From Stygiobacter electus (GTDB lineage Bacteria > Bacteroidota > Ignavibacteria > Ignavibacteriales > Melioribacteraceae): a stretch of 64,000 bases of DNA. Within the stretch, counting starts at the first letter, position 1. Every line of letters starts with the position of its first letter. Below the pieces are notes generated by a model. That model saw only the letters and a list, made by a program, of their open reading frames with translations. It did not search any database and had not been told where the DNA came from. The stretch lies in the NCBI GenBank assembly GCA_029210465.1, contig JARGDL010000002.1:235288-299287 (forward strand), read 5' to 3'. The position numbers were made by a program, and so were the translations under genes. Positions 35,734 through 49,220 of the stretch are shown piece after piece.

Positions 35734-36999
35734 GTGAAAAATATAAATATTACTACTCTCGATAATGGAATAAAAATAGTTACTGAAAAGCTAAACTATG
35801 TCCAATCATTTTCATTAGGATTTTGGTTTAATGTAGGAAGCCGTGATGAAAATGAAAATAATAATGGTATAAGCCATTTTATTGAACATATGCTATTTAA
35901 GGGGACAAAGAGAAGGTCTGCTAAGAGAATTTCAGAAGAAATTGAATCACTTGGTGGTTACTTAAATGCATTTACTTCAAAAGAACACACATGCTTTTAT
36001 GGCCGTGGTTTAAAAGACAATATTGCTAAGACTTTCGAAGTTTTAGCTGACATGACTCAAAATCCACTTTTTGCTTCTGAAGAAATTAAAAAAGAATCTT
36101 CTGTTGTTATTGATGAGCTTTATGACATCGAAGATTCACCCGACGAGTTAATCTTTGATAAGTTTGAAAGTAATGTTTTCAATGGAAATAGTTTAGCATT
36201 CCCAATCATTGGCACAGAAAAAAATATTTCTTCATTCACAAAAAAAGATTTATTCAATTACATTAATGAAAATTATACTGTCAACAACTTTTTAATAGTT
36301 GCCTCTGGAAATGTTGACCACAATGAAATTATCAAACTTGCAGAAAAATACTTAAAGAAGAACTTTAAAAAATCTGAGAACAAAAAGAGAACATTAAATT
36401 TAAGTGTTGCTTCAGATCTTTTTGTAGAAAAAGATACGCAGCAAGTTCATTATATTTTAGGTAAGCCTACTTATGGTTATAATAATGTTAAAAGAATTTC
36501 AGTTGCAGTTCTTTCGCACATTTTAGGTGAAGGCAGTAGTTCTCGGTTATTTCAAAAATTAAGAGAAGAGCATGGGATATCATATCAAATAAATACTTTC
36601 TTAAATTCTTTTTATGATATTTCAACTTTTGGAGTTTATTTTTCAACAAATGATAAAACTGTAAAGAAAGCTGAAGAGTTGGTTCTAAATGAGATAAAAA
36701 ATATTTGTAACAAAAAAGTAAATAAACAAGAACTTGATAGAGCCAAAGAATATTTAATTGGTAATATGTTGATGAGTTTAGAAAGTACGACAAATAGAAT
36801 GAATCGAATTGCAAATCAAATTTTATATTATGATAAAATTATTCATATAAATGATACTATTAAAAAAATAAAATCAGTAACTAAAGAAGAAATTCTGGAA
36901 CTTTCTAATGAAATTTTTAATTCCAATGATATTGCAAATGGTAGTCTAACAAGAGTAATTTTGTCATCAAAGAATTTTCTTCTTGATAAAGCAGCGTAA
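35734..36999 (+). CDS. M16 family zinc peptidase
   Basis: This 421-residue pitrilysin-like protein has the inverted zinc motif HFIEHMLFKGT (His48, Glu51, His52) and a distal Glu in SSVVIDELYDIEDSPDE about 70 residues on. Other M16 landmarks: GGYLNAFTSKEHTCFY, ASGNVDHNEI and EGSSSRLFQKLREEHG. It likely degrades peptides or presequence-like substrates. The start is GTG. It runs into nuoG after nine bases, so may be co-transcribed with it. Confidence 0.93.
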   Translation: MKNINITTLDNGIKIVTEKLNYVQSFSLGFWFNVGSRDENENNNGISHFIEHMLFKGTKRRSAKRISEEIESLGGYLNAFTSKEHTCFYGRGLKDNIAKTFEVLADMTQNPLFASEEIKKESSVVIDELYDIEDSPDELIFDKFESNVFNGNSLAFPIIGTEKNISSFTKKDLFNYINENYTVNNFLIVASGNVDHNEIIKLAEKYLKKNFKKSENKKRTLNLSVASDLFVEKDTQQVHYILGKPTYGYNNVKRISVAVLSHILGEGSSSRLFQKLREEHGISYQINTFLNSFYDISTFGVYFSTNDKTVKKAEELVLNEIKNICNKKVNKQELDRAKEYLIGNMLMSLESTTNRMNRIANQILYYDKIIHINDTIKKIKSVTKEEILELSNEIFNSNDIANGSLTRVILSSKNFLLDKAA

Positions 37000-37008
37000 G
37001 GAATTTAT

Positions 37009-38667
37009 ATGCCAACTATAACAATTGATGGAAAACAAGTAGAATTTAAGCCGGGACAAACGGTAATTCAAGCGGCAATGGATGCTGGAATTGATATACC
37101 ACATTTTTGCTATCATCCAAAATTATCAATAAGTGGTAATTGTAGAGTTTGTCTTGTCGAAATTGAAAAAATGCCAAAGCTTGCAATTTCATGTGCAACA
37201 CTTGCATCCGATGGTATGGTAGTACATACAAAATCAGATAAAACTTTGGATGCAAGAAATGCTGTAATGGAATTTATATTAATTAATCATCCATTGGATT
37301 GCCCAATTTGTGATGAAGCTGGTGAATGCAAATTACAAGAATATGCTTTTGCACATAGTCGTGGTGAAAGTAGATTTGATGAAATAAAAAACAGAAAAGA
37401 AAAAAGGGTACAGCTTGGTCCCCGCGTAAAATTTGATGCAGAACGTTGTATATCATGTTCTCGTTGTATTCGTTTTTCAGATGAAATTGCTAAATCAAAT
37501 CAACTAACATTTAAAAATCGCGGCGATAAAGTTACTATAACAACTTTCCCGGGTGAATCATTTGATAATCCTTATACTTTGAACACAGTTGATATTTGTC
37601 CTGTTGGAGCTTTGACAAATAATGATTTTCGTTTTAAATCTCGCGTTTGGGAAATGTCTTCAACAAATTCAGTTTGTATTGGTTGTTCACGCGGTTGTAA
37701 TATTGAAATTTGGGTACGCAATAATGAAATTCTTCGTTTGACTCCAAGATACAACGAAGAAGTAAATAGCTTTTGGATGTGTGATAATGGAAGATTAAAC
37801 ACATTTAAATTTGTTAACTCTGAAACAAGAATAGACAGCTGTTATTTAAGAAAAGAAGGAGAACTTGTAAAATCAAATTGGGTTGAAGCACTTGAAGTTA
37901 CAGCCAAAAGCTTAAAAGAATTTAAATCGAATGAAGTTGCTTTTATAGCTTCACCATATTCAACATTAGAAGATAATTTTATTCTTCAAAAATTTGCTAA
38001 GCAAATAAATTCAAATAATATTTTTTATGCTAATCATATAATTGAAGGCGACCAAGATGAAATTTTAATCCGTGAAGATAAAACACCAAATTCACTTGGA
38101 TTGAAATTGCTTGGTATCAAAAATGATATTTCCAAACTCATTGATTTAATACAAAAGAAAAATGTAAAAGCATTGTTAATAATGGAAGAAGATTTGGCGG
38201 GATTGGGTTCTGAATGGGAAAATCTTTTATCAAAATTAGAATTGACAATTGTAATTGCAACAAATCAAAACAAAACTACATTACTTGCTGATATTATATT
38301 GCCAGCTGCAACATACGCAGAAAAGCATGGAACATTTGTTAATTTCCAAGGCAGAGTTCAAAGAATCCGTCCAGCAGTTGAAACAGAAGAACTTGATAGA
38401 TCTTTAGATGGAATGAGCAAAAGTCGTTGGGATAAATTTGGTACAAAATTCGACCGTTGGATGCAAGGTAAAAAATATGATGCAAAACCAAGCTGGAAAA
38501 TTTTTACTCTATTAGATTCTTACTTTAGTAACAAAATTAAATTCAAAATGGCAGAAGAAGTTTTTGATGAAATTTCTAAATCAAATGATGTATTTAAAGA
38601 TTTAGATTATGACGTTATTGGTGATTTAGGTTCGCTTATTAAAAAAGAAGTTTATCAAAATGTGTAA
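37009..38667 (+). CDS. nuoG: NADH-quinone oxidoreductase subunit G
   Basis: This 552-residue Fe-S subunit of the NADH module has N-terminal 2Fe-2S ligands (FCYHPKLSISGNCRVC), the 4Fe-4S motif HPLDCPICDEAGECKLQ, the CISCSRCIRF and CPVGAL cluster and a third set CIGCSRGCNIEIW. The molybdopterin-like C-terminal domain is shortened (about 230-490) compared with E. coli NuoG. Not followed by nuoJ; next are nuoH and nuoI. Confidence 0.94.
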   Translation: MPTITIDGKQVEFKPGQTVIQAAMDAGIDIPHFCYHPKLSISGNCRVCLVEIEKMPKLAISCATLASDGMVVHTKSDKTLDARNAVMEFILINHPLDCPICDEAGECKLQEYAFAHSRGESRFDEIKNRKEKRVQLGPRVKFDAERCISCSRCIRFSDEIAKSNQLTFKNRGDKVTITTFPGESFDNPYTLNTVDICPVGALTNNDFRFKSRVWEMSSTNSVCIGCSRGCNIEIWVRNNEILRLTPRYNEEVNSFWMCDNGRLNTFKFVNSETRIDSCYLRKEGELVKSNWVEALEVTAKSLKEFKSNEVAFIASPYSTLEDNFILQKFAKQINSNNIFYANHIIEGDQDEILIREDKTPNSLGLKLLGIKNDISKLIDLIQKKNVKALLIMEEDLAGLGSEWENLLSKLELTIVIATNQNKTTLLADIILPAATYAEKHGTFVNFQGRVQRIRPAVETEELDRSLDGMSKSRWDKFGTKFDRWMQGKKYDAKPSWKIFTLLDSYFSNKIKFKMAEEVFDEISKSNDVFKDLDYDVIGDLGSLIKKEVYQNV

Positions 38668-38700
38668 TTAATTTTTCTGAATAAAATTTTTGGAGAATAG

Positions 38701-39732
38701 ATGAGTATTTGGGAAGTAATAATTATTTCACTTATAAAAATTCTTTTAATAGTTGTTCTGATGCTATTAACAGTTGCCTATTTAGTTTACTTCGAAAGAA
38801 AAATTAGTGCTTGGATTCAAAACAGAAAAGGACCAAATCGTGTTGGCTGGCATGGACTTTTACAACCTTTTGCAGATGTATTTAAATTATTATTAAAAGA
38901 AGATATAGTACCAGAAAAAGCAAATAAAGCACTTCATACATTAGCACCTTTTATTGCTTTATTTGTTGCATTTGCAACTTATGCTGTTATTCCTATTGGT
39001 CCTACTATTGAACTATTTGGATACAAAATTAATTTAGTTGTAGCTGATGTTAATATTGGTGTTTTATATGTTTTAGCGTTAACATCACTTGGAGTTTACG
39101 GAATAACATTTGCAGGCTGGTCAAGTGGAAGTAAATATTCATTGTTAGGTGGAGTTCGTTCATCAGCTCAAATGATTTCTTACGAAGTTTCTATGGGATT
39201 TTCAATTGCTGGTGTATTACTTTTATCACAATCATTAAGTCCTACTAAAATTGTAGAAGCTCAATATGGCTGGATGTGGAATGCAATTCTACAACCGATT
39301 GGATTTATAACATTTGTAGTTTCAGCGTTTGCAGAAACAAACAGATTACCTTTTGATCTTCCCGAAGCTGAACCAGAACTTGTTGGCGGTTATCATACTG
39401 AATACAGCTCTTTCAAATTTGCTGGTTTCTTTTTAGCTGAATACGCAAATATGATTATAGCAAGCATGATGATTACTACACTTTATCTTGGTGGTTATCA
39501 AATTCCATACATAGATAAACTCGGTTTAAATCAAACACTAACAGTATTATTACAAGTTGGTGCATTTTTATTTAAAACAGCTTTTATGTTGTTCTTTTTT
39601 ATGTGGGTTCGTTGGAGTATTCCAAGATTTAGATACGATCAGCTAATGAACTTAGGATGGAAAGTAATGTTTCCACTTTCTTTATTAAATATAGTATGGG
39701 TTGCTGTATTAATAATGGTCTTCAGATTATAA
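38701..39732 (+). CDS. nuoH: NADH-quinone oxidoreductase subunit H
   Basis: This 343-residue membrane subunit with about eight helices forms the quinone channel. Family motifs are YFERKISAWIQNRKGPNRVGWHGLLQPFAD, GWSSGSKYSLLGGVRSSAQM and ETNRLPFDLPEAEPELVGGYHTEYSS (parts of each shown). Complete. It follows nuoG by 33 bases with GGAG before its ATG. Confidence 0.96.
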   Translation: MSIWEVIIISLIKILLIVVLMLLTVAYLVYFERKISAWIQNRKGPNRVGWHGLLQPFADVFKLLLKEDIVPEKANKALHTLAPFIALFVAFATYAVIPIGPTIELFGYKINLVVADVNIGVLYVLALTSLGVYGITFAGWSSGSKYSLLGGVRSSAQMISYEVSMGFSIAGVLLLSQSLSPTKIVEAQYGWMWNAILQPIGFITFVVSAFAETNRLPFDLPEAEPELVGGYHTEYSSFKFAGFFLAEYANMIIASMMITTLYLGGYQIPYIDKLGLNQTLTVLLQVGAFLFKTAFMLFFFMWVRWSIPRFRYDQLMNLGWKVMFPLSLLNIVWVAVLIMVFRL

Positions 39733-39746
39733 TCTAAAGGAAAATT

Positions 39747-40244
39747 ATGACTACTAAAAAAAGATTTAAAGATTTAACATTTTGGGAAAGATTATACATT
39801 CCTGTTATAATTAAAGGTTTAGTATTAACATTAAAAACGATGTTCAAACCAAAAGTAACGATGGAATATCCGGAAGTAAAATTTGAGCCGCCAGCTTCTT
39901 ATCGTGGCCGCCCTGTTTTAGTACAAGAAAAAAATGGTGTTGAAAGATGTGTCGCTTGTGGTCTATGCTCAAGAGTATGTCCTGCATTAGCAATTGAAGT
40001 TCAAGCTGCTGAAACTGAATTGGAAAAAGAAAGATTTCCACAAAAATTTGAGATTAATATGTTACGTTGTATCTTCTGCGGCTTTTGCGAAGAAGTTTGT
40101 CCCGAAGAAGCAATTGTTATGAGTAAAGATTATGAATTAGTTTTTCAAGATAGAGATTCTGCAATTTTTGGAAAAGATAAATTATTAGTCCCAGTAGAAA
40201 ATCTTCAAGATCGAATTGACTTCTTAAGAAAATTTAAAAAATAA
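39747..40244 (+). CDS. nuoI: NADH-quinone oxidoreductase subunit I
   Basis: This 165-residue 8Fe ferredoxin-like subunit holds clusters N6a and N6b in [18 protein letters not shown] and [17 protein letters not shown]. It links NuoG to NuoB electrically. It ends the second nuo block, and a strong terminator follows immediately, so nuoJ-N must lie elsewhere. Confidence 0.96.
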   Translation: MTTKKRFKDLTFWERLYIPVIIKGLVLTLKTMFKPKVTMEYPEVKFEPPASYRGRPVLVQEKNGVERCVACGLCSRVCPALAIEVQAAETELEKERFPQKFEINMLRCIFCGFCEEVCPEEAIVMSKDYELVFQDRDSAIFGKDKLLVPVENLQDRIDFLRKFKK

Positions 40245-40268
40245 TTTTTACAATCTTAATGTAAATTA

Positions 40269-40299
40269 AACCCCGATAAATTATATCGGGGTTTTTTGT
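40269..40299 (+). terminator. Intrinsic terminator after nuoI
   Basis: Stem AACCCCGATA / TATCGGGGTT (40269-40278, 40284-40293) with a 5-base loop, followed by TTTTTG. Confidence 0.92.
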
Positions 40300-40310
40300 T
40301 ATTTAAGTTT

Positions 40311-40318
40311 TATCTTTG
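40311..40318 (+). promoter_or_regulatory. Possible -7 element for the transglycosylase gene
   Basis: TATCTTTG fits TAnnTTTG and lies 20 bases before the TTG start; no well-spaced TTTG is seen upstream, so support is partial. Confidence 0.35.
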
Positions 40319-40338
40319 CAAAAAAATATTGAATTAAA

Positions 40339-41280
40339 TTGACCGAAAAGAAAAACACATATTTGCTTATAGCTATAATTATAATTTTATTTTCTGCAAT
40401 TGGATTTACCTACTTTTATCTGAATGCAAAAATTAAAGATGCAATTCGTCAGCAACCAATTATTATTACAGAAAATGAAAGAAGAATTTATTCACCACCT
40501 GTTCCAGAAAGTTTATTGTTTTGCGGTGAAAAAGTTCCATTAGAAGATTTTGATGTTCGAGAAAGAATTGAAAGAGAATTTTTAGTTAATACTTATTGGC
40601 ATTCTGCAACTTTACTTTATCTCAAAAGAGCTAATCGATGGTTCCCTGTAATTGAAAAAATTTTAGATGAAAATGAAATACCTGATGACTTCAAGTATTT
40701 AGCAGTTGCTGAAAGTGGATTGATTAATGTTGTTTCACCTGTTGGTGCTACTGGTTTTTGGCAATTAATGGAAGCAACAGCAAAAAAATATGGATTAGAA
40801 ATTAACAATGAAGTTGATGAAAGATATGATGTTGAAAAATCAACATTAGCTGCATGTAAATATCTTAAAGAAGCAAAAGAAAAATTGGGTAGTTGGACTT
40901 TAGCCGGAGCTTCTTATAATTTTGGAGTTACCGGACTCGAAAATCAAATTCAAAAACAACAAACTAAAAATTATTACAATCTATATCTTAACGATGAAAC
41001 TTTTCGTTTTATTGCCCGCATTGTTGCACTCAAAGAAATTTTTAAAAATCCTAAAAATTATGGCTTTTATGTAACTGATGATGAGCTTTACCCTGAACTT
41101 GAGTATGATGAAATTAAAGTCAATTATCCAATTAAAAATTTAGTAACTTTTGCAAAATCTCAAGGAATTAATTATAAACTTCTGAAACTTTTTAATCCTT
41201 GGTTGAGAAATAGCTCACTTCTAAATAAAAATAAAAAAACCTACATTATAAAAATTGCAAAGGGAAGTTATGTAATTGGT

Positions 41281-41286
<6 letters not shown>
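40339..41286 (+). CDS. Membrane-anchored lytic transglycosylase (SLT domain)
   Basis: This 315-residue protein has an N-terminal membrane anchor (about 9-30) and an SLT/MltD-like lysozyme fold (about 105-225). The catalytic Glu125 is in LAVAESGLIN, followed by SPVGATGFWQLMEATAKKYG and LAGASYNFG. It cleaves peptidoglycan glycan strands. The C-terminal part may be a weak LysM-like segment. The start is TTG, the only sensible choice before the anchor. Its stop codon lies in the first unit of an AATTGATA repeat. Confidence 0.87.
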
Positions 41287-44670
<3,384 letters not shown>

Positions 44671-44758
44671 AATTTGCATTAAACTTACTTTTTAATACAA
44701 AATTTGATTGCTTATTTATCCTCATTTAGATAATTTTTTCCACCAAATTTTTACTTTT

Positions 44759-45337
44759 ATGTATAACGTTGCAGTATTTGTTTCAGGTAAAGGAAGTAAT
44801 TTAAGATCATTATTTGATAATACTGATAAAAATTTTGTAAGAATAGCTGCTGTTGTTAGTAATAAAAAGAATTGCGGGGCTGTTGATTTCGCAAATCAAA
44901 ATTCAATCCCCGTTTTTTTTATTGCTGAAAAACCCGATGACGAATTTATTGATTACAAAACTTTAACTCAGAAATTTTATGATTTAAAAATTGATTTAAT
45001 TGTTCTTGCTGGTTTTTTGAAAAAAATTCCTGATGATTTTATTGATGCTTTCAACAAAAGAATAATAAACATTCATCCGGCTTTGTTACCGAAATTTGGC
45101 GGCAAAGGAATGTATGGAATGAATGTTCATAAAGCTGTTTTTGAAAGCAAAGGAAAATTTTCTGGTGCTACAGTTCATTTTGTTGATAAAATTTTTGACC
45201 ATGGTGAAATTATAGCTCAGGTAAAAGTTGATATTTCAGACTGTAGATCACCGGAAGAAATAGCACTCAAAGTTCTCGAGATTGAACATAATTTGTTGCC
45301 AAGTGTAGTAAACAATTTTTCTAAAAAGTTGTATTAA
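44759..45337 (+). CDS. purN: Phosphoribosylglycinamide formyltransferase
   Basis: This 192-residue formyltetrahydrofolate-dependent enzyme is in de novo purine synthesis. It has FVSGKGSNLRSLF (phosphate loop), NIHPALLPKF (catalytic Asn, His) and an Asp in KIFDHGEIIAQ. The ATG at 44759 gives the canonical MYNVAVFVSGKGSN; an upstream TTG start would add a non-homologous stretch. It is 16 bases from purH, so they form a purine pair. Confidence 0.93.
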   Translation: MYNVAVFVSGKGSNLRSLFDNTDKNFVRIAAVVSNKKNCGAVDFANQNSIPVFFIAEKPDDEFIDYKTLTQKFYDLKIDLIVLAGFLKKIPDDFIDAFNKRIINIHPALLPKFGGKGMYGMNVHKAVFESKGKFSGATVHFVDKIFDHGEIIAQVKVDISDCRSPEEIALKVLEIEHNLLPSVVNNFSKKLY

Positions 45338-45353
45338 ATTAATCGGTGTGTGT

Positions 45354-46871
45354 GTGAGTAAATATGCTTTAATCAGTGTATCCGACAAATCAAATATTAT
45401 TGAGTTTGCAACTCAATTATTAAATCTTAATTATAAAATTATTGCTACAGGTAATACATATAAAACGCTGAAAGATAATTCGATTGATTGTATTGAAATA
45501 AAAGACTTTACAAACTTTCCCGAAATTTTTGATGGTCGTGTTAAAACATTACACCCTAAAATTTTTGGTGGAATTTTAATGCGTCCTGTTTTAGATAGTG
45601 ATAAAACTCAAGCTGAACAAAACAAAATTTCCCCGATTGAGATAGTCTGCGTTAATCTTTATCCTTTCCCAAAAGTAGTGAATAGAGATGATATTTCATT
45701 AGAAGAAAAAATAGAAAACATTGATATTGGCGGACCAAGTTTAATTCGTGCCGCTGCAAAGAATTATAAATATGTTTCTGTTTTAACAAGTCCAAATCAA
45801 TATGAAAATTTTCTTGAAGAATTAAAGTCAGAAAATATAACTCTTGAAACAAGAAAGAGACTTGCATACGAAGCTTTCGATTACACTTCATATTATGATA
45901 CATTAATTGCAAATTATTTCGAAAAGGAATTTCAGTTTGAAAAGAAAAGTTTTCGCTTGAATTTGAAATCAAACTTTCCTTTAAGGTATGGTGAAAATCC
46001 ACATCAAAAAGCATATCTATTTGGTGAGTTCGAAAACTATTTTGAAATTCTTCATGGGAAAGAATTAAGTTATAACAACATTGTTGATTTAACCGCAGCA
46101 GTTGAACTGATATCAGATTTTGAAGAAACTGCTTGTGCAATAATTAAACATACTAATCCATGTGGAACTGCAATTAGTGATAATGTTTTTGAAGCTTACG
46201 AAAAAGCATTATCATCTGACCCAGTTTCAGCTTTTGGTGGTATTGTTGTTTTTAATAAAGAGGTTGATGTTCAAACCGCAAATAAATTAAATGAAATCTT
46301 TTTAGAGATTGTAATAGCTCCATCTTTTCAAAATGAAGCTTTAGAAATTTTAATGAAAAAGAAAAACAGAAGAATAATTAAGATAAAAGAATTCCCAAAG
46401 AAAGAAGAATTAACTATAAAATCTGTTATTAGTGGTGTTTTAGTTCAGGAAAAAGATAATTCAAAATTGTCTAATGCTGAATTGAAATTAGTTACTAATA
46501 GAAAATATACAGAAAAAGAATTTGAAGATTTAAAATTAGCTTGGACTGTATGCAAACACACTAAATCAAATGCAATAGTTTTAGCTAAAGATAAAAAGAT
46601 AATTGGAGTTGGTGCAGGACAAATGTCCAGAGTTGATTCAGCAAAAATTGCAACAGAAAAAGCGAGACAATTTAATCACGACTTAAATGGAGCTGTTGCA
46701 GCCTCAGATGCCTTTTTCCCATTTGCTGATGGTGTAATTCAAATTGCAGAAAATGGTATCACTGCAATTATACAGCCGGGTGGTTCTGTTCGTGATGAAG
46801 AAGTAATTCAAGCCGCAAATAATAAAAATTTATCAATGATATTTACAGGAATTAGAAATTTTAAGCATTAA
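45354..46871 (+). CDS. purH: Bifunctional AICAR transformylase / IMP cyclohydrolase
   Basis: This roughly 505-residue enzyme performs the last two steps of IMP synthesis. The N-terminal MGS-like cyclohydrolase (KYALISVSDKSN, RVKTLHPKIFGGIL, NLYPF) is followed by the transformylase (RYGENPHQKAYLF, IIKHTNPCGTAI, VAASDAFFPFADGV, AIIQPGGSVRDEEVI). The GTG at 45354 fits the family N-terminus best; a GTG two codons earlier (45348) is possible. Confidence 0.95.
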   Translation: MSKYALISVSDKSNIIEFATQLLNLNYKIIATGNTYKTLKDNSIDCIEIKDFTNFPEIFDGRVKTLHPKIFGGILMRPVLDSDKTQAEQNKISPIEIVCVNLYPFPKVVNRDDISLEEKIENIDIGGPSLIRAAAKNYKYVSVLTSPNQYENFLEELKSENITLETRKRLAYEAFDYTSYYDTLIANYFEKEFQFEKKSFRLNLKSNFPLRYGENPHQKAYLFGEFENYFEILHGKELSYNNIVDLTAAVELISDFEETACAIIKHTNPCGTAISDNVFEAYEKALSSDPVSAFGGIVVFNKEVDVQTANKLNEIFLEIVIAPSFQNEALEILMKKKNRRIIKIKEFPKKEELTIKSVISGVLVQEKDNSKLSNAELKLVTNRKYTEKEFEDLKLAWTVCKHTKSNAIVLAKDKKIIGVGAGQMSRVDSAKIATEKARQFNHDLNGAVAASDAFFPFADGVIQIAENGITAIIQPGGSVRDEEVIQAANNKNLSMIFTGIRNFKH

Positions 46872-46879
46872 GGATTAAA

Positions 46880-47905
46880 ATGGGTCTATTTGATTTTTTT
46901 TCAACTGACATAGCAATTGATTTAGGAACTGCAAACACTTTAATTTACATTAAAGGTAAAGGAATTGTTCTTAATGAGCCATCAATTGTTGCATTTGATA
47001 GAAATACAAAAAGTATAATAGAACTTGGAAATAAAGCAAAAGAAATGCAGGGAAGAGAACATCGCGATATTCGTGTTACTCGTCCTATGCGTGATGGAGT
47101 TATTGCTGATTTTGAAATTGCAGAAGGAATGATAAGGGCATTTATAAAAAAAGTTACACCAAATACATTTCAAAGTAAAAGAATTGTTATTGCAGTTCCA
47201 AGTGGAGTAACAGAAGTTGAAAAGAGAGCCGTACGTGATGCGGCTGAACATGCAGGGGCTAAAGAAGTTCATTTGATAGCTGAACCAATGGCTGCGGCAA
47301 TAGGAATAGGAATTGATGTCGAAGCCGCTGTTGGCAATATGATTATTGATATTGGCGGTGGTACAACTGAAATAGCGGTTATTGCATTAGCTGGAATTGT
47401 AAATGAAGAATCTGTTCGAATTGCTGGCGATGAAATGAATAATGCTATAACTCAATTCTTTAAAAAGAATTATAATTTATTAATTGGTGAAAGAACTGCC
47501 GAAGCAATTAAGTGTGAAGTTGGCAGTGCTGTTCCTTTAAAAGAAGAAGTTACAATCCAAGTTAAAGGTAGAGATTTAGTTGGTGGTGTACCCAAAACTG
47601 CTGAAATAAGTTCAGTTGAAATTCGTGAAGCATTAAATGAAAATATTATTCAAATTGTTGAAGCTGTTAAACGAACTCTTGAAAGAACACCACCTGAACT
47701 TTCTGCTGATATTTTAGATCGTGGAGTAATGTTGAGCGGAGGCGGTGCATTACTAAAAGGTTTAGATGAACGAATTAGAATGGAAACAAATTTGCCAGTT
47801 CATGTTTCTGAAGATCCTTTAACTGCCGTTGTTCGTGGAGCTGGAAGAGCAATTGAAAATATTAACAAATATTCAAAGGTATTTATTCGTAAAAGAACTT
47901 ATTAA
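46880..47905 (+). CDS. mreB: Rod shape-determining actin MreB
   Basis: This 341-residue actin-like ATPase has IDLGTANTLIYIKGKGIVLN, IIDIGGGTTEIAVIAL and GVMLSGGGALLKGL as phosphate and adenosine motifs. It forms filaments that guide cell-wall synthesis. First gene of mreBCD-mrdA-rodA, with consecutive overlaps indicating one operon and a rod-shaped cell. Confidence 0.97.
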   Translation: MGLFDFFSTDIAIDLGTANTLIYIKGKGIVLNEPSIVAFDRNTKSIIELGNKAKEMQGREHRDIRVTRPMRDGVIADFEIAEGMIRAFIKKVTPNTFQSKRIVIAVPSGVTEVEKRAVRDAAEHAGAKEVHLIAEPMAAAIGIGIDVEAAVGNMIIDIGGGTTEIAVIALAGIVNEESVRIAGDEMNNAITQFFKKNYNLLIGERTAEAIKCEVGSAVPLKEEVTIQVKGRDLVGGVPKTAEISSVEIREALNENIIQIVEAVKRTLERTPPELSADILDRGVMLSGGGALLKGLDERIRMETNLPVHVSEDPLTAVVRGAGRAIENINKYSKVFIRKRTY

Positions 47906-48738
47906 TGATAAATTTTACACAAAAAATTTTATACCATTTCAAAGAATACTTTATATTACTTTCACTTGTTTTAGTTAGTTTGTTTTTTATTTCTCATAGT
48001 GACAACCCAAAAGCTAAAAAATTAAAAGCATTTGCTTTAGCTAACTTTGCAATTGTAGAAGATTTTACTTCATCAATATTTTCTATTTTTATTAAAGACG
48101 AATCAATTGATGAATTAAGAAAACAAAATGCAAAATTAATGCTCGAACTTGAAAAATCGCGTAAAGCTAAAAGAGAAAATGAAGAACTTCGCCAATTACT
48201 TGCATTAAATGATACTTCAAAATATCCATTAGTTGCTGCTAATATTGTTTCAAAACTTGCAAATAAATTTCAAAGCAACTTTATTATTGATAAAGGTTAT
48301 AATGATGGTATTGTTAAAGGTATGCCTGTTATTAATTCAAAAGGATTGGCTGGTATTGTGATGGATGTAACTAAAGATTATTCCGTTGTTAAAACTTTGT
48401 ATAACACAAGTTTAAATATTGCAGTTAATGTAAGAAGAACAAATGTTAATGGAATTTTGAATTTTAATGGTCGAAATCTTATCATAAAAAATATTCCAAC
48501 CACTTATGATGTTAAAGAAGGAGATGTTGTTGTTACTTCTGAATTCAGTACTGCTTTCCCTCCATTTGTACCAATTGGAATTATAGAGAAAAAAGAACTT
48601 AATATGTTAGGATTACTGCATACAATTTATGTAAAACCATTTTCTGATGTTAATACATCCAGTTTTTTGTTTGTGATAAAAGTTGTACCAAGCAAACAAA
48701 TTAATGACCTTGAAATGAACTTAATAAAAAAACCATGA
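47905..48738 (+). CDS. mreC: Rod shape-determining protein MreC
   Basis: This 277-residue membrane-anchored protein has a TM helix (about 13-29), a coiled coil (about 65-100, KLMLELEKSRKAKRENEELR) and the MreC beta domains (NFIIDKGYNDGIVKGMPVIN, GDVVVTSEFSTAFPPFVPIG). Links MreB to PBP2 in the periplasm. Starts at the mreB stop (TAATG) and overlaps mreD by 4 bases. Confidence 0.93.
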   Translation: MINFTQKILYHFKEYFILLSLVLVSLFFISHSDNPKAKKLKAFALANFAIVEDFTSSIFSIFIKDESIDELRKQNAKLMLELEKSRKAKRENEELRQLLALNDTSKYPLVAANIVSKLANKFQSNFIIDKGYNDGIVKGMPVINSKGLAGIVMDVTKDYSVVKTLYNTSLNIAVNVRRTNVNGILNFNGRNLIIKNIPTTYDVKEGDVVVTSEFSTAFPPFVPIGIIEKKELNMLGLLHTIYVKPFSDVNTSSFLFVIKVVPSKQINDLEMNLIKKP

Positions 48739-49220
48739 TAAATTACTTAAAACCAATTTTGATTTTTATCCCAATAATTCTAGTTCAGTTAATTATTGTC
48801 CCATTAATTTCAATATATGAAATAGTACCACAGCTTATTCTGATTTTGTTAGTTTATTACACTTTAATTGGTGGACAAATTTATGGAATGATTTTAGGTT
48901 TCATAGTTGGATTTTTATTTGATTTATTTTCTGGCGGTATTTTGGGTTCTTCTGCATTAGCTATGACTGTAAGTATGTTTATACTTGGTTATTTTTATAA
49001 CGAAAACAGAATTCAAGAGAATACAGCAACATATTCTTTTTTAGTTTATTTGTTATTTGCTAGTATAATCTATTCTTTAATCTATTCTGAAGTCGGGAAT
49101 TTTAATCCAGATACAAGATTAAGAGTAATACTTTTTGAAGGTGCATTATTACCGGCACTTTACACTACTTTGTTTGGAATATTAGTAGTTGTATTTCAAT
49201 CAAAAAGGAAATTTGAATGA
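48735..49220 (+). CDS. mreD: Rod shape-determining protein MreD
   Basis: This 161-residue integral membrane protein has about five helices and the GFIVGFLFDLFSGGILGSSA segment of MreD. Weak primary conservation is normal here; position between mreC and mrdA settles identity. It overlaps both neighbours by 4 bases. Confidence 0.85.
   Translation: MINYLKPILIFIPIILVQLIIVPLISIYEIVPQLILILLVYYTLIGGQIYGMILGFIVGFLFDLFSGGILGSSALAMTVSMFILGYFYNENRIQENTATYSFLVYLLFASIIYSLIYSEVGNFNPDTRLRVILFEGALLPALYTTLFGILVVVFQSKRKFE

Noticed and set aside
45652..46140. A 162-codon minus-strand open frame inside purH
   Set aside because: It is antisense to conserved purH coding sequence, composition is typical of shadow frames, and no motif is seen.
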